Shown in pieces: positions 18,387 through 27,451 of a DNA stretch of 64,000 bases. The first letter of the stretch is position 1. Each line of letters begins with the position of its first letter. The notes under the pieces were generated by a model. That model was not told the origin of the DNA, did no database searches, and saw only the letters and a program-made list of their open reading frames with translations. This DNA comes from Chryseobacterium cucumeris (GTDB taxonomy: Bacteria; Bacteroidota; Bacteroidia; Flavobacteriales; Weeksellaceae): the NCBI RefSeq assembly GCF_016775705.1, contig NZ_CP068760.1:372001-436000 (forward strand), read 5' to 3'. Made by a program: the position numbers and the translations under genes.

Positions 18387-21300
18387 TTATTGCTTCATTA
18401 CTTTTTTCGTAATTTTTGTGTTATCATCCAATGCAATGGTAAACAGATACGTTCCTCTTACCAGTTCTGAAACATCAATTTTACCGGAATTTTTATCTAC
18501 ATTGACCGTTTTAACCAATTTTCCTGAAGCATCATAAATAGTTACTGCTCCTTTAGAATATCTGCCTAACGATACATTTACAAAATCTTTTGCAGGATTC
18601 GGGGTGATGTTCACTTCTGAATTTAATTTAACATCTGCTGTTCCCAATGTTGTTCCTGTTTTTACAAAATATCCGCCAAAGCCTGCCGTCTGGAAGCTCA
18701 CTTCCCAATATTGGTAAGTATCATTCCAGATAATATCTGCAATATTCGGGGTAATAATTGTGGCAGTTCCTCCAAAAGAAGCTACGGTACCTGTAGTACT
18801 TGTTCCTGTATATTTTTCAATAAGAAGATTTGCTTTATTTGCAACATCAGTAGGTGAAGTAGGTAATTTCACTGCATTGCTCAGATTATAGGCATCGAAA
18901 TCACTCTGTTTGAAATATAAGGTTACTTTACCGGTTGCTGTGGTTGTGTTTGCATCCGAATTGATTTCATATCTTCTTGCCACATAGTTGGGCTGTGCAT
19001 TATCAATCCACACTTTGGCTGTTACATTTCCTGTTACGGTACTGGCTGTTTCTTTTTCTATTCTTGAGATAAGCTGGCAGGAATTTGTAAAATAATTGTA
19101 ACCATTTGTCACCGTACTGGCTTTCGTCTGGTTGGAAGTTGCTAAATTCTTTACTTCAGCAACATTTTCGTACACTACGGCTCTCATTTTAAGATCAAAT
19201 GTTCTTGAAGTCCAGGTAGTACCGTCTGTAGAAGTCTTAGATCTGTTATTCACTACTGCATTTTCAGCTTTCATGGCAATCCTTCCTCCTAATCCGTTTA
19301 CGACAATATAAAATTCTTTTCCGGTTACCATTTGAATATTCAGATCTGAAAGGTTCACATAATTCCAGGTAAATCTTTGAACGTTATTAAGCCATGAAGT
19401 AATGGTTTTAGTTGCTATAATATCTCCTGGGTTTCCATTGGCATCCACTTTTCTGATTTGGATATCAACCGGAATATCCGAAGGAAGAGAAGTACCTGTT
19501 AAGAATGAAAAACCGCCCAGTTTTCCTGTCAATGTCGGCGTATATCTTACTGCCAGGGCAATATTATCAAAGTAATAATTAGATTCTGTATTGGCAATAA
19601 TATAAGGTTCATCGTATCCTACAGTTTCAAAATTAGACTTTACACAACCTAATTCATCCGTAACAGCTTTGTAGATATCTAATTTCCCATATCCCCATCT
19701 CATATTGGGAACAGTTCCTGTTGCCCCATCCATTCTTGCATTGGAAGTAAGACGTGCTTTCACCTGGGCTGCCGTTAATGAAGGATTAGCCTGAAGCAGT
19801 AAGCCGACAGCTCCTGCTACCCCTGGTGAAGACATACTTGTTCCCTGGTTTTTTACATAATAATTGGTTCCGGCAATGATATCTGTTGAGCCAGGAGCGG
19901 AATCGGCTGATCGGGAAGAAATCACGTTCTGTCCTGAGCCTGCAATATCCGGTTTCTGGACACCATCTACTCTTGGCCCCTGTGCACTGAATGAAGAGAT
20001 GGATTCTTGCGGAGTAAGTGTAAAGTAGCCGCTTGCTCCACTATACCAGCTAGCTCTTCCCATATAAGAAGCTACCGTTATGGCGTTGGAAGCATTCCCC
20101 GGTGATCCTACAATATATTCATTATCCCCGTTTTGTAAGGTGGTTTGCACTCCCTGACTATACAGCCAGCCGTGGGCTGTGATCTGCTGGGTTCCGTTGT
20201 TGGTAATTTCCAATGAATAATTCCCCTGAACATTGGTGGTTCCGGAGGTTCTGGTCACTACCAACTGTACATATCTTTTATTGTTGTCGTTACTCCAATA
20301 GTTGTACATGGTTGCGGTAAGACCTCCTCCTAATATAGTATGAGCAGTGTTTGTACTGATATTCTGCGTATACTGCTGTCCGTCCGGAGTGGTTAATTTT
20401 GCAGTAACGGGAGTATTGTCATTGGCATACATAATGAATGAGAATACTGAAGCTGCGGAAGTGTTGCTTGCTACGGTAAAGTTATATGTTTGTGCCGCAC
20501 CGGCTGCAATATCTACTTTTCTGTGAAGATTAGCTCCGTAATCATTTCCTGCAGAAATCACAACAACTCTTCCCGCTCCTGAAGTGGTAAAACTATTCAC
20601 TGCTACTTCATGGCTGGAGGTTCCGTCGTGGGCACTGCTCTGACCACCGATACTCATATTAACGACAATGGGCTTATTAAGAGCCGTTGCCACGTTCTTG
20701 AAATACGTTAAAGCATTAATGGTATTGGTTGTGGGAAAAGACCCGTTGCCACCTTTTACAAAAACAATATCTGCATCAGATGAGAATCCCTTATGTCTTT
20801 TATCGGCAAAGGCTGCACCATTCCCGGCTGCTGTACCTGAAACGTGGGTTCCGTGACCATTAATATCATTTTCACGAACAAAACCTGTGGGTGTTCCGTC
20901 CAGTTCATCTTCAATCTGTGCTCGGGTATATTCTACACCAGTAGAAAACCCTACCGGAGCAGTTTCTCCCGCCTGTGCAGTTAATGTCTGATCCCAAATG
21001 GAAACAATTCTGCTTTTGGTCTGATCATTGGCTTTTCTGAAATCAGGATGCTTCCAGTCTATTCCACTGTCATAAATTCCTACCAGAACACCTGTACCGT
21101 TATAAGCGGTGTTATTGAAAACTCCATCCTGCAAAAGACTTGCTCCGGACTGAGCTCTGCTCACATCATTATGAAGTTCATCAAATTCCGGCGCCATTAC
21201 AGAGGTTACATAAGGAAGCTGCATCAGTCTTTCAATATCTTCAATGGTAACCAAAGCTGTGGAGAAAGCCGGCAGCTGGCTCTGAATAATAAAACCGTCT

Positions 21301-21605
21301 GCTTTCAGTTTTTCCGGTTCTTTGGTATAAATAATACATGAATACATGGTTTGTGCTCCCTTTGAAGTCACTACCAGATGCTTATCAAGTTTCATATCAG
21401 GACGTTCCAAATCTTTAACAGATCTTCCATTGGCAATATTTTCCTTATTTTTCAATAAAATATCAAACCGGGAGTCAAGTTTTTGTACCTGTCCGTAAAA
21501 TGCATAGGAATATAATCCTAAAAACGCTGCTGCAGCATTTCTGAGAAGCTTCGCTCCTCCGGGTGAAATGTTTACATTTGTAGAAAATAATTTTTTAATA
21601 TCCAT
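18387..21605 (-). CDS. Secreted S8-family serine peptidase (subtilase) with T9SS sorting domain
   Basis: The protein has 1072 residues. The catalytic triad is visible: Asp179 in G-I-Y-D-S-G, His251 in N-G-H-G-T-H-V, and Ser590 in G-T-S-M-S-S-P. A long insert (about 360-500) lies between the oxyanion Asn region (S-A-G-N) and the Ser motif, as in large fibronectin-bearing subtilases. The middle part (650-960) is beta-rich. The last about 80 residues (N-P-A-K-D-F-V...S-G-K-L-V-K-T...G-T-Y-L-F) are a T9SS type A sorting domain, so the enzyme should be exported by T9SS and cut at the surface. The N-terminus carries a hydrophobic stretch at 20-38 that is not a perfect signal peptide. Confidence 0.95.
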   Translation of the reverse strand: MDIKKLFSTNVNISPGGAKLLRNAAAAFLGLYSYAFYGQVQKLDSRFDILLKNKENIANGRSVKDLERPDMKLDKHLVVTSKGAQTMYSCIIYTKEPEKLKADGFIIQSQLPAFSTALVTIEDIERLMQLPYVTSVMAPEFDELHNDVSRAQSGASLLQDGVFNNTAYNGTGVLVGIYDSGIDWKHPDFRKANDQTKSRIVSIWDQTLTAQAGETAPVGFSTGVEYTRAQIEDELDGTPTGFVRENDINGHGTHVSGTAAGNGAAFADKRHKGFSSDADIVFVKGGNGSFPTTNTINALTYFKNVATALNKPIVVNMSIGGQSSAHDGTSSHEVAVNSFTTSGAGRVVVISAGNDYGANLHRKVDIAAGAAQTYNFTVASNTSAASVFSFIMYANDNTPVTAKLTTPDGQQYTQNISTNTAHTILGGGLTATMYNYWSNDNNKRYVQLVVTRTSGTTNVQGNYSLEITNNGTQQITAHGWLYSQGVQTTLQNGDNEYIVGSPGNASNAITVASYMGRASWYSGASGYFTLTPQESISSFSAQGPRVDGVQKPDIAGSGQNVISSRSADSAPGSTDIIAGTNYYVKNQGTSMSSPGVAGAVGLLLQANPSLTAAQVKARLTSNARMDGATGTVPNMRWGYGKLDIYKAVTDELGCVKSNFETVGYDEPYIIANTESNYYFDNIALAVRYTPTLTGKLGGFSFLTGTSLPSDIPVDIQIRKVDANGNPGDIIATKTITSWLNNVQRFTWNYVNLSDLNIQMVTGKEFYIVVNGLGGRIAMKAENAVVNNRSKTSTDGTTWTSRTFDLKMRAVVYENVAEVKNLATSNQTKASTVTNGYNYFTNSCQLISRIEKETASTVTGNVTAKVWIDNAQPNYVARRYEINSDANTTTATGKVTLYFKQSDFDAYNLSNAVKLPTSPTDVANKANLLIEKYTGTSTTGTVASFGGTATIITPNIADIIWNDTYQYWEVSFQTAGFGGYFVKTGTTLGTADVKLNSEVNITPNPAKDFVNVSLGRYSKGAVTIYDASGKLVKTVNVDKNSGKIDVSELVRGTYLFTIALDDNTKITKKVMKQ

Positions 21606-21756
21606 AATTCATTTTTAAGCAATACAATTATACAATTTTTATTCAATATATCAATAAGCCAAGATATTAATAACAATCAAGCTTAAAAATTAAACCAAAT
21701 AATAAAATCAATCATATTTTAACAATATATTCAAAATATAAAATTTTTTAACCAAA

Positions 21757-22335
21757 ATGCAGGATTTTCTTTTTTATTTAAACCTTGGATGGGAACACAT
21801 TATTTCACTGGATGCCCTTGATCATCAGATTTTTGTTCTGGCTTTAATTGCTGTTTATTCTTACAGTGACTGGAAAAAAATTCTGATTCTTGTTACGGCA
21901 TTCACCATTGGACATTCCATTACATTAGCACTAAGTATTTTGGATATTTTCAGAGTTCCTTCCGACTGGGTGGAATTTTTAATTCCTTTAACCATTGTTC
22001 TGACCTCTCTGGATAATATTATCATGAAAAACCAGAAACAAACTCTGATGCGGGCCAATTATTATCTTGCATTGATCTTCGGCCTTGTTCATGGGATGGG
22101 ATTTGCCAACACCGCAAGAGTAATGATTGCCAAAAGCCAGAGTATAGCCTTACCTCTGCTTGGCTTCAATATCGGGCTGGAGCTTGGCCAGATTGTAATT
22201 GTTTTTGCTATTTTGATCGTCCTTTTCATTCTGCTCAATCTTTTTAAAGTGAATAAAAAAGACTGGGTTTTATTTGTCTCTTCAGGTGTATTTGCTTTAT
22301 CCCTAAAAATGACTTTGGAAAGAATTCCTTTTTAA
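21757..22335 (+). CDS. HupE/UreJ-like membrane protein
   Basis: The protein has 192 residues with about six membrane segments. The start (L-G-W-E-H-I-I-S-L-D-A-L-D-H-Q-I-F) and F-T-I-G-H-S-I-T-L-A-L plus F-G-L-V-H-G-M-G-F-A fit the HupE/UreJ_2 group. Its conserved histidines suggest metal handling, by analogy to nickel permease accessory proteins. No hydrogenase or urease gene is nearby, so the role is open. It is transcribed in the same direction as the downstream M1 peptidase. Confidence 0.85.
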   Translation: MQDFLFYLNLGWEHIISLDALDHQIFVLALIAVYSYSDWKKILILVTAFTIGHSITLALSILDIFRVPSDWVEFLIPLTIVLTSLDNIIMKNQKQTLMRANYYLALIFGLVHGMGFANTARVMIAKSQSIALPLLGFNIGLELGQIVIVFAILIVLFILLNLFKVNKKDWVLFVSSGVFALSLKMTLERIPF

Positions 22336-22371
22336 AATTTAAATATTCATATTAATTCAACAGGTAATTAC

Positions 22372-22379
22372 TATCTTTG
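22372..22379 (+). promoter_or_regulatory. -7 promoter element of the M1 peptidase gene
   Basis: TATCTTTG matches TAnnTTTG, 23 bp before the ATG at 22403. Confidence 0.6.
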
Positions 22380-22402
22380 ATCATTAAAAAATCATTTCGG
22401 TT

Positions 22403-24790
22403 ATGAAACTAAAAGTTGTTATACTTTCACTTTCTGTATTTGCATATACAGGTTTCACCGCACAAAATATTCAGAATAACCCTGGCAGCAATCATGGCAA
22501 CAAGTTTGAGCAGCTGGGAACTATTCTGCCAACACCCAACATTTATAGAACGGCATCAGGAGCTCCCGGTCACGGATACTGGCAGAACAGGGCCGACTAC
22601 AACATCACCGCTTATCTGGATGAGGATAAAAGAAACCTGAAAGGTTCAGAAACGGTAACTTATTACAACAATTCGCCTGATGATCTGGATTATATCTGGC
22701 TTCAGCTTGATGAAAATGAACATTCCAGCATTAGAAATGCAGGATATGATACGTCATCTGTTCTTCACCCTTCAACAACAGACCAGCAGCTTAAAGTAAC
22801 AGAACTTCCTGTTAAGGATAACGGGTATGGTGTAAGTCTTGAGAAAGTGACTGATGTTTCAGGTAGTCCTTTGAAATATACAGTCAACAAGACTATGATG
22901 CGTATTGATCTTCCCAAGGTTTTGAAAAAGGGTGAGAAATTCGTTTTCAAAGTAGACTGGAACTACAATATTCCCAATAGAATCAAAATGGGCGGCCGCG
23001 GCGGTTATGAAAATTTCCCTGAAGACGGCAACGATCTGTATACCATGGCACAATGGTATCCGAGAATGTGTGTGTATAGTGATTTCCAGGGCTGGCAGAA
23101 CCACCAGTTTACCGGAAGAGGTGAATTTGCGCTGGTTTTCGGAGACTTTAAAGTTTCAATGAATGTTCCTTCCGATCATATTGTTGGCGGAACCGGAGAG
23201 TGTAAAAATTATGACCAGGTATTAACGTCTGATCAGCTGTCAAGATACAGAAAAGCTGAAAATGCTTCTGAACCTATTGAAATTGTAACTTTGGATGAAG
23301 CCAAGAAAGCGGAAAAAAATCATTCAAAACAAAGAAAAACATGGGTTTTTGAAGCGAAGGATGTTCGTGACTTTGCCTGGACTTCTTCCCGAAAATTTGT
23401 ATGGGACGGAATGCGTGTAACCATTCCTGAAAACAATAATAAAGTAATGGCAATGAGCTTTTATCCAAAGGAATCTTATGGTCTTTACAGAAAGTTTTCC
23501 ACAAAAGCGGTTGCTCATACCATTAAAACCTATTCGGAATTTACCATTCCTTATCCATACCCTGTAGCCCAATCTGTAGAAGCGGCCAACGGAATGGAAT
23601 ATCCGATGATCTGTTTCAACTTCGGAAGAACCGAAAAGGACGGAACCTATTCTGAAGGGACCAAAAACGGAATGATCGGAGTTATCATCCACGAAGTTGG
23701 GCACAACTTCTTCCCTATGATCATCAATTCTGATGAAAGACAATGGGCATGGATGGACGAAGGTCTGAATACTTTTACAGAATACCTTACAGAAGAAAAG
23801 TGGGATAATAAATTCCCATCCAAAAGAGGACCGGCATGGACGATCGTAGATTATATGAAACTCCCGAAAGATCAGCTGGAACCTATCATGAGTAACTCTG
23901 AAAATATTGTTCAGTATGGGCCGAACGCCTATTCAAAACCTGCTACAGGACTGAATATTCTTCGTGAAACGATCATGGGAAGAGAGCTTTTCGACAAAGC
24001 TTTTAAAACGTATGCCAAAAGATGGGCTTTCAAACATCCTGAACCTGCTGATTTATTCCGTACCATGGAAGATGCCAGTGGTGAAGACCTGGACTGGTTC
24101 TGGAGAGGATGGTTTTACGGTACAGATCCTGTAGACATCGCTATTGATAAAGTAACGGTAGCCGTTCCTGATCTTGAGACGAATCCTAAAGCTGCTGCTG
24201 AAGTGAAATATCAGGTAGAAAAACCATTGGTCAACAATTTTGAAGATCTTTCAAAAATCAGAAACAGAGAAGATAAGAATATTAAATTCTATGTAGACGG
24301 CGATAAGGATGTTCAGGATTTCTATTACAAATATGACAGAGGCCAGGAAAAGGTAGATAATAATAAGCAATATAGCATCAAAACCGAAGCTGGTCTTCCT
24401 TTAGATGCTAAGGATAAAGAGAAATTCAAAAATATTACAGGATATCAGATCGATTTTGTCAACAAGGGCGGATTGGTAATGCCTATCATTCTTGAGTTCA
24501 CGTTTGAAGACGGTTCAAAAGTGTATGATAAATCTGCTGCACAGATCTGGAGGCTGAATGAACAAAAAGTTTCCAAGACTTATTATTTTGATAAGAAAGT
24601 GAAATCTATTCAGCTTGATCCCATGAGAGAAACTGCTGATATTGATATCACCAATAATTTCTGGAGCAGTACCGGAGCGGGTACTGAAACTTCTAAATTC
24701 CAGCTTTTCAAACAAAAACAGGAAGGCGGAAATGTAAGAGGAGGCTCAACCGGAAAGGTTAATCCAATGCAGGCTGCAGGAAAAAGTTAA
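22403..24790 (+). CDS. Secreted M1-family zinc metallopeptidase
   Basis: The protein has 795 residues with a signal peptide ending near G-F-T-A-Q. The gluzincin zinc site is complete: H430-E-V-G-H434 and Glu453 in W-M-D-E-G-L-N-T-F, spaced as in M1 aminopeptidases. The N-terminal part (about 55-270) forms the saddle domain of the family. The C-terminal 200 residues are an additional beta-rich domain with a Gly-rich end. No T9SS domain is seen, so it may be periplasmic. Family members are aminopeptidases; the exact peptide preference is unknown. Confidence 0.94.
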   Translation: MKLKVVILSLSVFAYTGFTAQNIQNNPGSNHGNKFEQLGTILPTPNIYRTASGAPGHGYWQNRADYNITAYLDEDKRNLKGSETVTYYNNSPDDLDYIWLQLDENEHSSIRNAGYDTSSVLHPSTTDQQLKVTELPVKDNGYGVSLEKVTDVSGSPLKYTVNKTMMRIDLPKVLKKGEKFVFKVDWNYNIPNRIKMGGRGGYENFPEDGNDLYTMAQWYPRMCVYSDFQGWQNHQFTGRGEFALVFGDFKVSMNVPSDHIVGGTGECKNYDQVLTSDQLSRYRKAENASEPIEIVTLDEAKKAEKNHSKQRKTWVFEAKDVRDFAWTSSRKFVWDGMRVTIPENNNKVMAMSFYPKESYGLYRKFSTKAVAHTIKTYSEFTIPYPYPVAQSVEAANGMEYPMICFNFGRTEKDGTYSEGTKNGMIGVIIHEVGHNFFPMIINSDERQWAWMDEGLNTFTEYLTEEKWDNKFPSKRGPAWTIVDYMKLPKDQLEPIMSNSENIVQYGPNAYSKPATGLNILRETIMGRELFDKAFKTYAKRWAFKHPEPADLFRTMEDASGEDLDWFWRGWFYGTDPVDIAIDKVTVAVPDLETNPKAAAEVKYQVEKPLVNNFEDLSKIRNREDKNIKFYVDGDKDVQDFYYKYDRGQEKVDNNKQYSIKTEAGLPLDAKDKEKFKNITGYQIDFVNKGGLVMPIILEFTFEDGSKVYDKSAAQIWRLNEQKVSKTYYFDKKVKSIQLDPMRETADIDITNNFWSSTGAGTETSKFQLFKQKQEGGNVRGGSTGKVNPMQAAGKS

Positions 24791-24822
24791 AACCAGGAAG
24801 TTGTAAACTTTAACAAATACAG

Positions 24823-24880
24823 CACTACTTCGTATTAAAAAGAATAATTCTTTTTTTAATATGAAGTAGTGTTTTTTTTT
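24823..24880 (+). terminator. Long terminator after M1 peptidase
   Basis: A long imperfect stem (arms starting CACTACTTC and ending GAAGTAGTG, extended by AATATTAAAAA-type pairs) is followed by ten T residues. It ends the M1 peptidase transcript. Confidence 0.85.
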
Positions 24881-24986
24881 GCTTAAATCTGCCTATCCAA
24901 AAGTTCAGTAATCAATTGAACTCCTGCAAATACCAACACCTGTTTTCCGTCTATAAAAAAATATAACAACCTGACTTAAAAAGTTT

Positions 24987-24994
24987 TATATTTG
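24987..24994 (+). promoter_or_regulatory. -7 promoter element of first Cys-rich peptide gene
   Basis: TATATTTG matches TAnnTTTG. It implies a 5' leader of about 70 nt before the ATG at 25069. Confidence 0.65.
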
Positions 24995-25004
24995 AATCAC
25001 CATA

Positions 25005-25068
25005 ACACCAAATGTCAAAAACCTGATTGACAATAAATGCTCAGGATTAAAAAAACAAAATATTACTT
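25005..25068 (+). promoter_or_regulatory. Conserved 5' leader of first Cys-rich peptide gene
   Basis: This leader is closely similar to the one before the second peptide gene (25390-25456). Both hold ACACCAAATGTCAAAA, then CCTGA and TCAGG separated by 14 nt (25022-25026 with 25041-25045), then AAAACAAAATATTA next to the start codon. A five-base stem is weak, but its arms and spacing are the same in both copies. Each also holds a four-codon reading frame, M-S-K-(T/S)-stop. Confidence 0.5.
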
Positions 25069-25206
25069 ATGAAAAATGCCAAATTACTAAGCAGAGATGC
25101 TCAGAAAACCATCAATGGCGGGCTTGCTGCCAGACTCGTATGCTGCGAACGCGACGACAACGGAAAATGTACTTTATGGATCGGACCGGGACAAAATTGT
25201 CCTTAA
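25069..25206 (+). CDS. GG-leader Cys-rich bacteriocin-like peptide 1
   Basis: A 45-codon gene. The leader MKNAKLLSRDAQKTINGG ends in a double glycine, the usual cleavage site of C39-peptidase exporters. The 27-residue core has four cysteines in the pattern C-C-x7-C-x9-C (25, 26, 34, 44) and the end W-I-G-P-G-Q-N-C-P. The neighbouring gene at 25457 encodes a peptide with the same leader, Cys spacing and C-terminus, while the residues between the cysteines vary. It has its own promoter and terminator. No modification enzyme or exporter gene is seen in the window. An antimicrobial, signalling or other role is equally possible. Confidence 0.88.
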   Translation: MKNAKLLSRDAQKTINGGLAARLVCCERDDNGKCTLWIGPGQNCP

Positions 25207-25232
25207 TCTGTAACCTGATAACAATTAAAATA

Positions 25233-25255
25233 AAGCCGGAGTTTTCCGGCTTTTC
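25233..25255 (+). terminator. Terminator of first Cys-rich peptide gene
   Basis: The stem AGCCGGA / TCCGGCT with loop GTTT is followed by TTTT, 27 bp after the stop. Confidence 0.85.
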
Positions 25256-25367
25256 TGTTTTATATTCTCAAGCTCCGGATTTCGGATAAAAACCATTAAT
25301 AACTGATAATCAAAATTTTATTATAAAAATTATAAACAAAAATATATCACATTATAAGGAAAAATAG

Positions 25368-25375
25368 TATCTTTG
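25368..25375 (+). promoter_or_regulatory. -7 promoter element of second Cys-rich peptide gene
   Basis: TATCTTTG matches TAnnTTTG and lies 81 bp before the ATG at 25457, a distance similar to that of the first unit. Confidence 0.65.
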
Positions 25376-25389
25376 ATTCACTTCTTTTA

Positions 25390-25456
25390 CACCAAATGTC
25401 AAAATCCTGATTGACTTTAAATGTTCAGGGATATACAAAACAAAATATTATTAACT
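25390..25456 (+). promoter_or_regulatory. Conserved 5' leader of second Cys-rich peptide gene
   Basis: Homologue of the leader at 25005-25068. It has the same ACACCAAATGTCAAAA block, the same CCTGA/TCAGG arms (25406-25410 with 25425-25429, 14-nt loop), and the same AAAACAAAATATTA before the ATG. Confidence 0.5.
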
Positions 25457-25591
25457 ATGAAAAACGCTAAATTATTAAGCAGAGATGCTCAGAAATCAGT
25501 CAATGGCGGAGCAGCAGGACGTATTTGCTGTGAGTACAATTACAAAGGACAATGTATCCTGTGGATCGGACCGGGACAATATTGCCCATAG
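25457..25591 (+). CDS. GG-leader Cys-rich bacteriocin-like peptide 2
   Basis: A 44-codon gene. The leader MKNAKLLSRDAQKSVNGG differs from peptide 1 at two residues. The 26-residue core has cysteines 24, 25, 33 and 43, the same C-C-x7-C-x9-C spacing, and ends W-I-G-P-G-Q-Y-C-P. Between CC and the third Cys the residues have diverged (E-Y-N-Y-K-G-Q versus E-R-D-D-N-G-K), which argues that the pair is kept by selection rather than being a fresh copy. It converges on the LytTR regulator gene, whose stop is 57 bp away. Function unknown. Confidence 0.88.
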   Translation: MKNAKLLSRDAQKSVNGGAAGRICCEYNYKGQCILWIGPGQYCP

Positions 25592-25621
25592 TTCCAATCC
25601 TTAGATAACAATTTAAGATAA

Positions 25622-25649
25622 AGCTGGAAATATTCCGGCTTTATTTTTT
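25622..25649. terminator. Terminator between second peptide gene and LytTR regulator
   Basis: The stem AGCTGGAA / TTCCGGCT (one G-T wobble pair) is followed by a T-run on the plus strand. It abuts the stop codon of the convergent regulator gene. Confidence 0.75.
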
Positions 25650-26346
25650 AACTTAAATGTTCTTTTACATTCTTTTTATAAGTTCTCCCTAACGGAAGCT
25701 CATCGCCGTTTTTCAAAAAAACATGGCTGGAATTATACGAATTGATATGTTCTGATAACACAATATAAGACTTGTGAATTCTGATAAAACCGAAATGTTG
25801 AAACTTCTCTTCAAAATTAGACATTCTCTCCAGAATCATATACTTTTTCAACGGCGTCATAAGGACAATATATTCTCCGAATCCCTGTATCCAGAGAATA
25901 TCTTTTAGAAAAACTTTATTCATCACATAATTGGATTTGAACATAATAAAGTCTTCCTGCTGCTGACTGCTGGCTGAGCTTTTAAACTGAACAAAATCCC
26001 TTGCTTTATTGACTGCTTTTTTAAATGTTTCAAAATCCACAGGTTTGATAAGGTAATGAACAACATCCAGCTCAAAGGCTTTCACTGCATATTTTGTTTC
26101 CAGCGTAAGAAAAATACATAGCGGCGGATCAGGAAGCTGCTGCAAAAGCTCTACTCCATTAATCCCAGGCATATTAATATCGAAAACAACAAGATCTACT
26201 TTATTGGTTTTCAGAAATGCCAGTGCTTCTTCCGGTTTCTGAAATGAAGCCAGCAGTTCAACCTCTTCAAGCTGATCACAATATTGTTTTACAAGCTGCA
26301 ATGCAGGATATTCATCATCTACATTTACGATAGTCAGGTTAGCCAT
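25648..26346 (-). CDS. LytTR-family response regulator
   Basis: The protein has 232 residues. The receiver domain (about 1-120) has the acidic pair in V-N-V-D-D-E, the phosphoacceptor Asp56 in V-F-D-I-N-M-P-G and Lys in L-I-K-P-V-D. The C-terminal LytTR DNA-binding domain (about 135-230) follows. It is the distal gene of a two-gene operon, overlapping the kinase gene by 8 bp, so the two proteins should be partners. LytTR regulators control peptide genes in Firmicutes and transport or surface genes in Bacteroidetes. Here both kinds of target are adjacent. Confidence 0.95.
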   Translation of the reverse strand: MANLTIVNVDDEYPALQLVKQYCDQLEEVELLASFQKPEEALAFLKTNKVDLVVFDINMPGINGVELLQQLPDPPLCIFLTLETKYAVKAFELDVVHYLIKPVDFETFKKAVNKARDFVQFKSSASSQQQEDFIMFKSNYVMNKVFLKDILWIQGFGEYIVLMTPLKKYMILERMSNFEEKFQHFGFIRIHKSYIVLSEHINSYNSSHVFLKNGDELPLGRTYKKNVKEHLS

Positions 26347-27451
26347 TGATAATAATTGTTAAAGCAATTTTATACTGATCATTTTCTTTCGGGCCGGAAT
26401 AGAACTCATACTGATCAGGATAAAATTTTTCCAATATATGAATTATGGCTTCATTTCCCAACCCGTGATAATCAGATTCAGTGACAAGAGTTCTATCTTT
26501 CCCGACAGAATTTATAATTTCAAAATACAGTTCGGAGCGCTCAATATGACAGAATAATTTTATAAAAGCGTGAGCATCTTCTCCTATTGCTGAATGTTTT
26601 AAAGCATTTTCAAATAATGTAAGAAGTATAGCGGACGGAATTTCAGCAATTTCAAATTCTTCCTGATCTTCAATATCCATAACAATATCCAGCTGATTAT
26701 TATATTTAAGCTGATACAAAGCAGCAAGTGCCTTCAGGGAAGAAAATTCCTGAGAAACGGTTACTTTTTCTTTCCCGCTGTCATAAATAATATATTTCAA
26801 AAGCTTGCTCAACTGCAAAATAGAATCAGATGTTTTCTCTGAATGGGTAAAACTGTTGGCATAGATATTATTAAGGGTATTCAGCAAAAAATGAGGGTTC
26901 AGTTTAGACTTCAGCAAATCAAGATAAAGCTGATCTTTTTCTTCTCCAAGGCTGATCACATCCTGTTCTATTAAAAATTTGTCTTTGGTAATTCCCAGAA
27001 AAGAGCCTACCAGAATGATGATGCCCTGTGAGATATACACGTTATACAAAAAACCAACGTGGTAGCCTTCTCTACTGAAATCCATCTGGAAAACTGCAGG
27101 TTCCCACAAAATCCTGAAAAGACTTGACCCTAAAAAAAGAATTAAAGCATAGAGAATAAATTCCGGGTATTTATTGGATAAATAGAACCGGGGAACCAGA
27201 TAATAGTACACCAGATAGTAAATTCCCACATTGAAAATGGTGTTCAAAATAATACTTATCACCAACTGATTTGAATCCAGGAAGTAGTTTTCGGTGAAAT
27301 AAGTCATCAAAATGAAGATAAAAAGGAAAAAAACATGCTGAAACCTCAACAAAAATTTCCAACGGTATTTCATAAGACTTTCCAGAATCTTACCACTAAA
27401 TAAAATTCTGATAATCAATAATATAATAATAAAATTAATGATTAAAAACAT
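26339..27451 (-). CDS. LytS-like sensor histidine kinase
   Basis: The protein has 370 residues. About six hydrophobic segments fill residues 1-155, with no obvious periplasmic sensor domain. The His_kinase (PF06580-type) region has L-N-P-H-F-L-L-N-T-L-N-N with His187 as the likely phosphorylated residue. An N-box L-F-E-N-A-L-K-H-S and a short G-L-G-N-E glycine box complete the ATPase part. The signal is unknown. It is transcribed away from the DUF2490/CitMHS operon, from a shared intergenic region. Confidence 0.93.
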   Translation of the reverse strand: MFLIINFIIILLIIRILFSGKILESLMKYRWKFLLRFQHVFFLFIFILMTYFTENYFLDSNQLVISIILNTIFNVGIYYLVYYYLVPRFYLSNKYPEFILYALILFLGSSLFRILWEPAVFQMDFSREGYHVGFLYNVYISQGIIILVGSFLGITKDKFLIEQDVISLGEEKDQLYLDLLKSKLNPHFLLNTLNNIYANSFTHSEKTSDSILQLSKLLKYIIYDSGKEKVTVSQEFSSLKALAALYQLKYNNQLDIVMDIEDQEEFEIAEIPSAILLTLFENALKHSAIGEDAHAFIKLFCHIERSELYFEIINSVGKDRTLVTESDYHGLGNEAIIHILEKFYPDQYEFYSGPKENDQYKIALTIIING

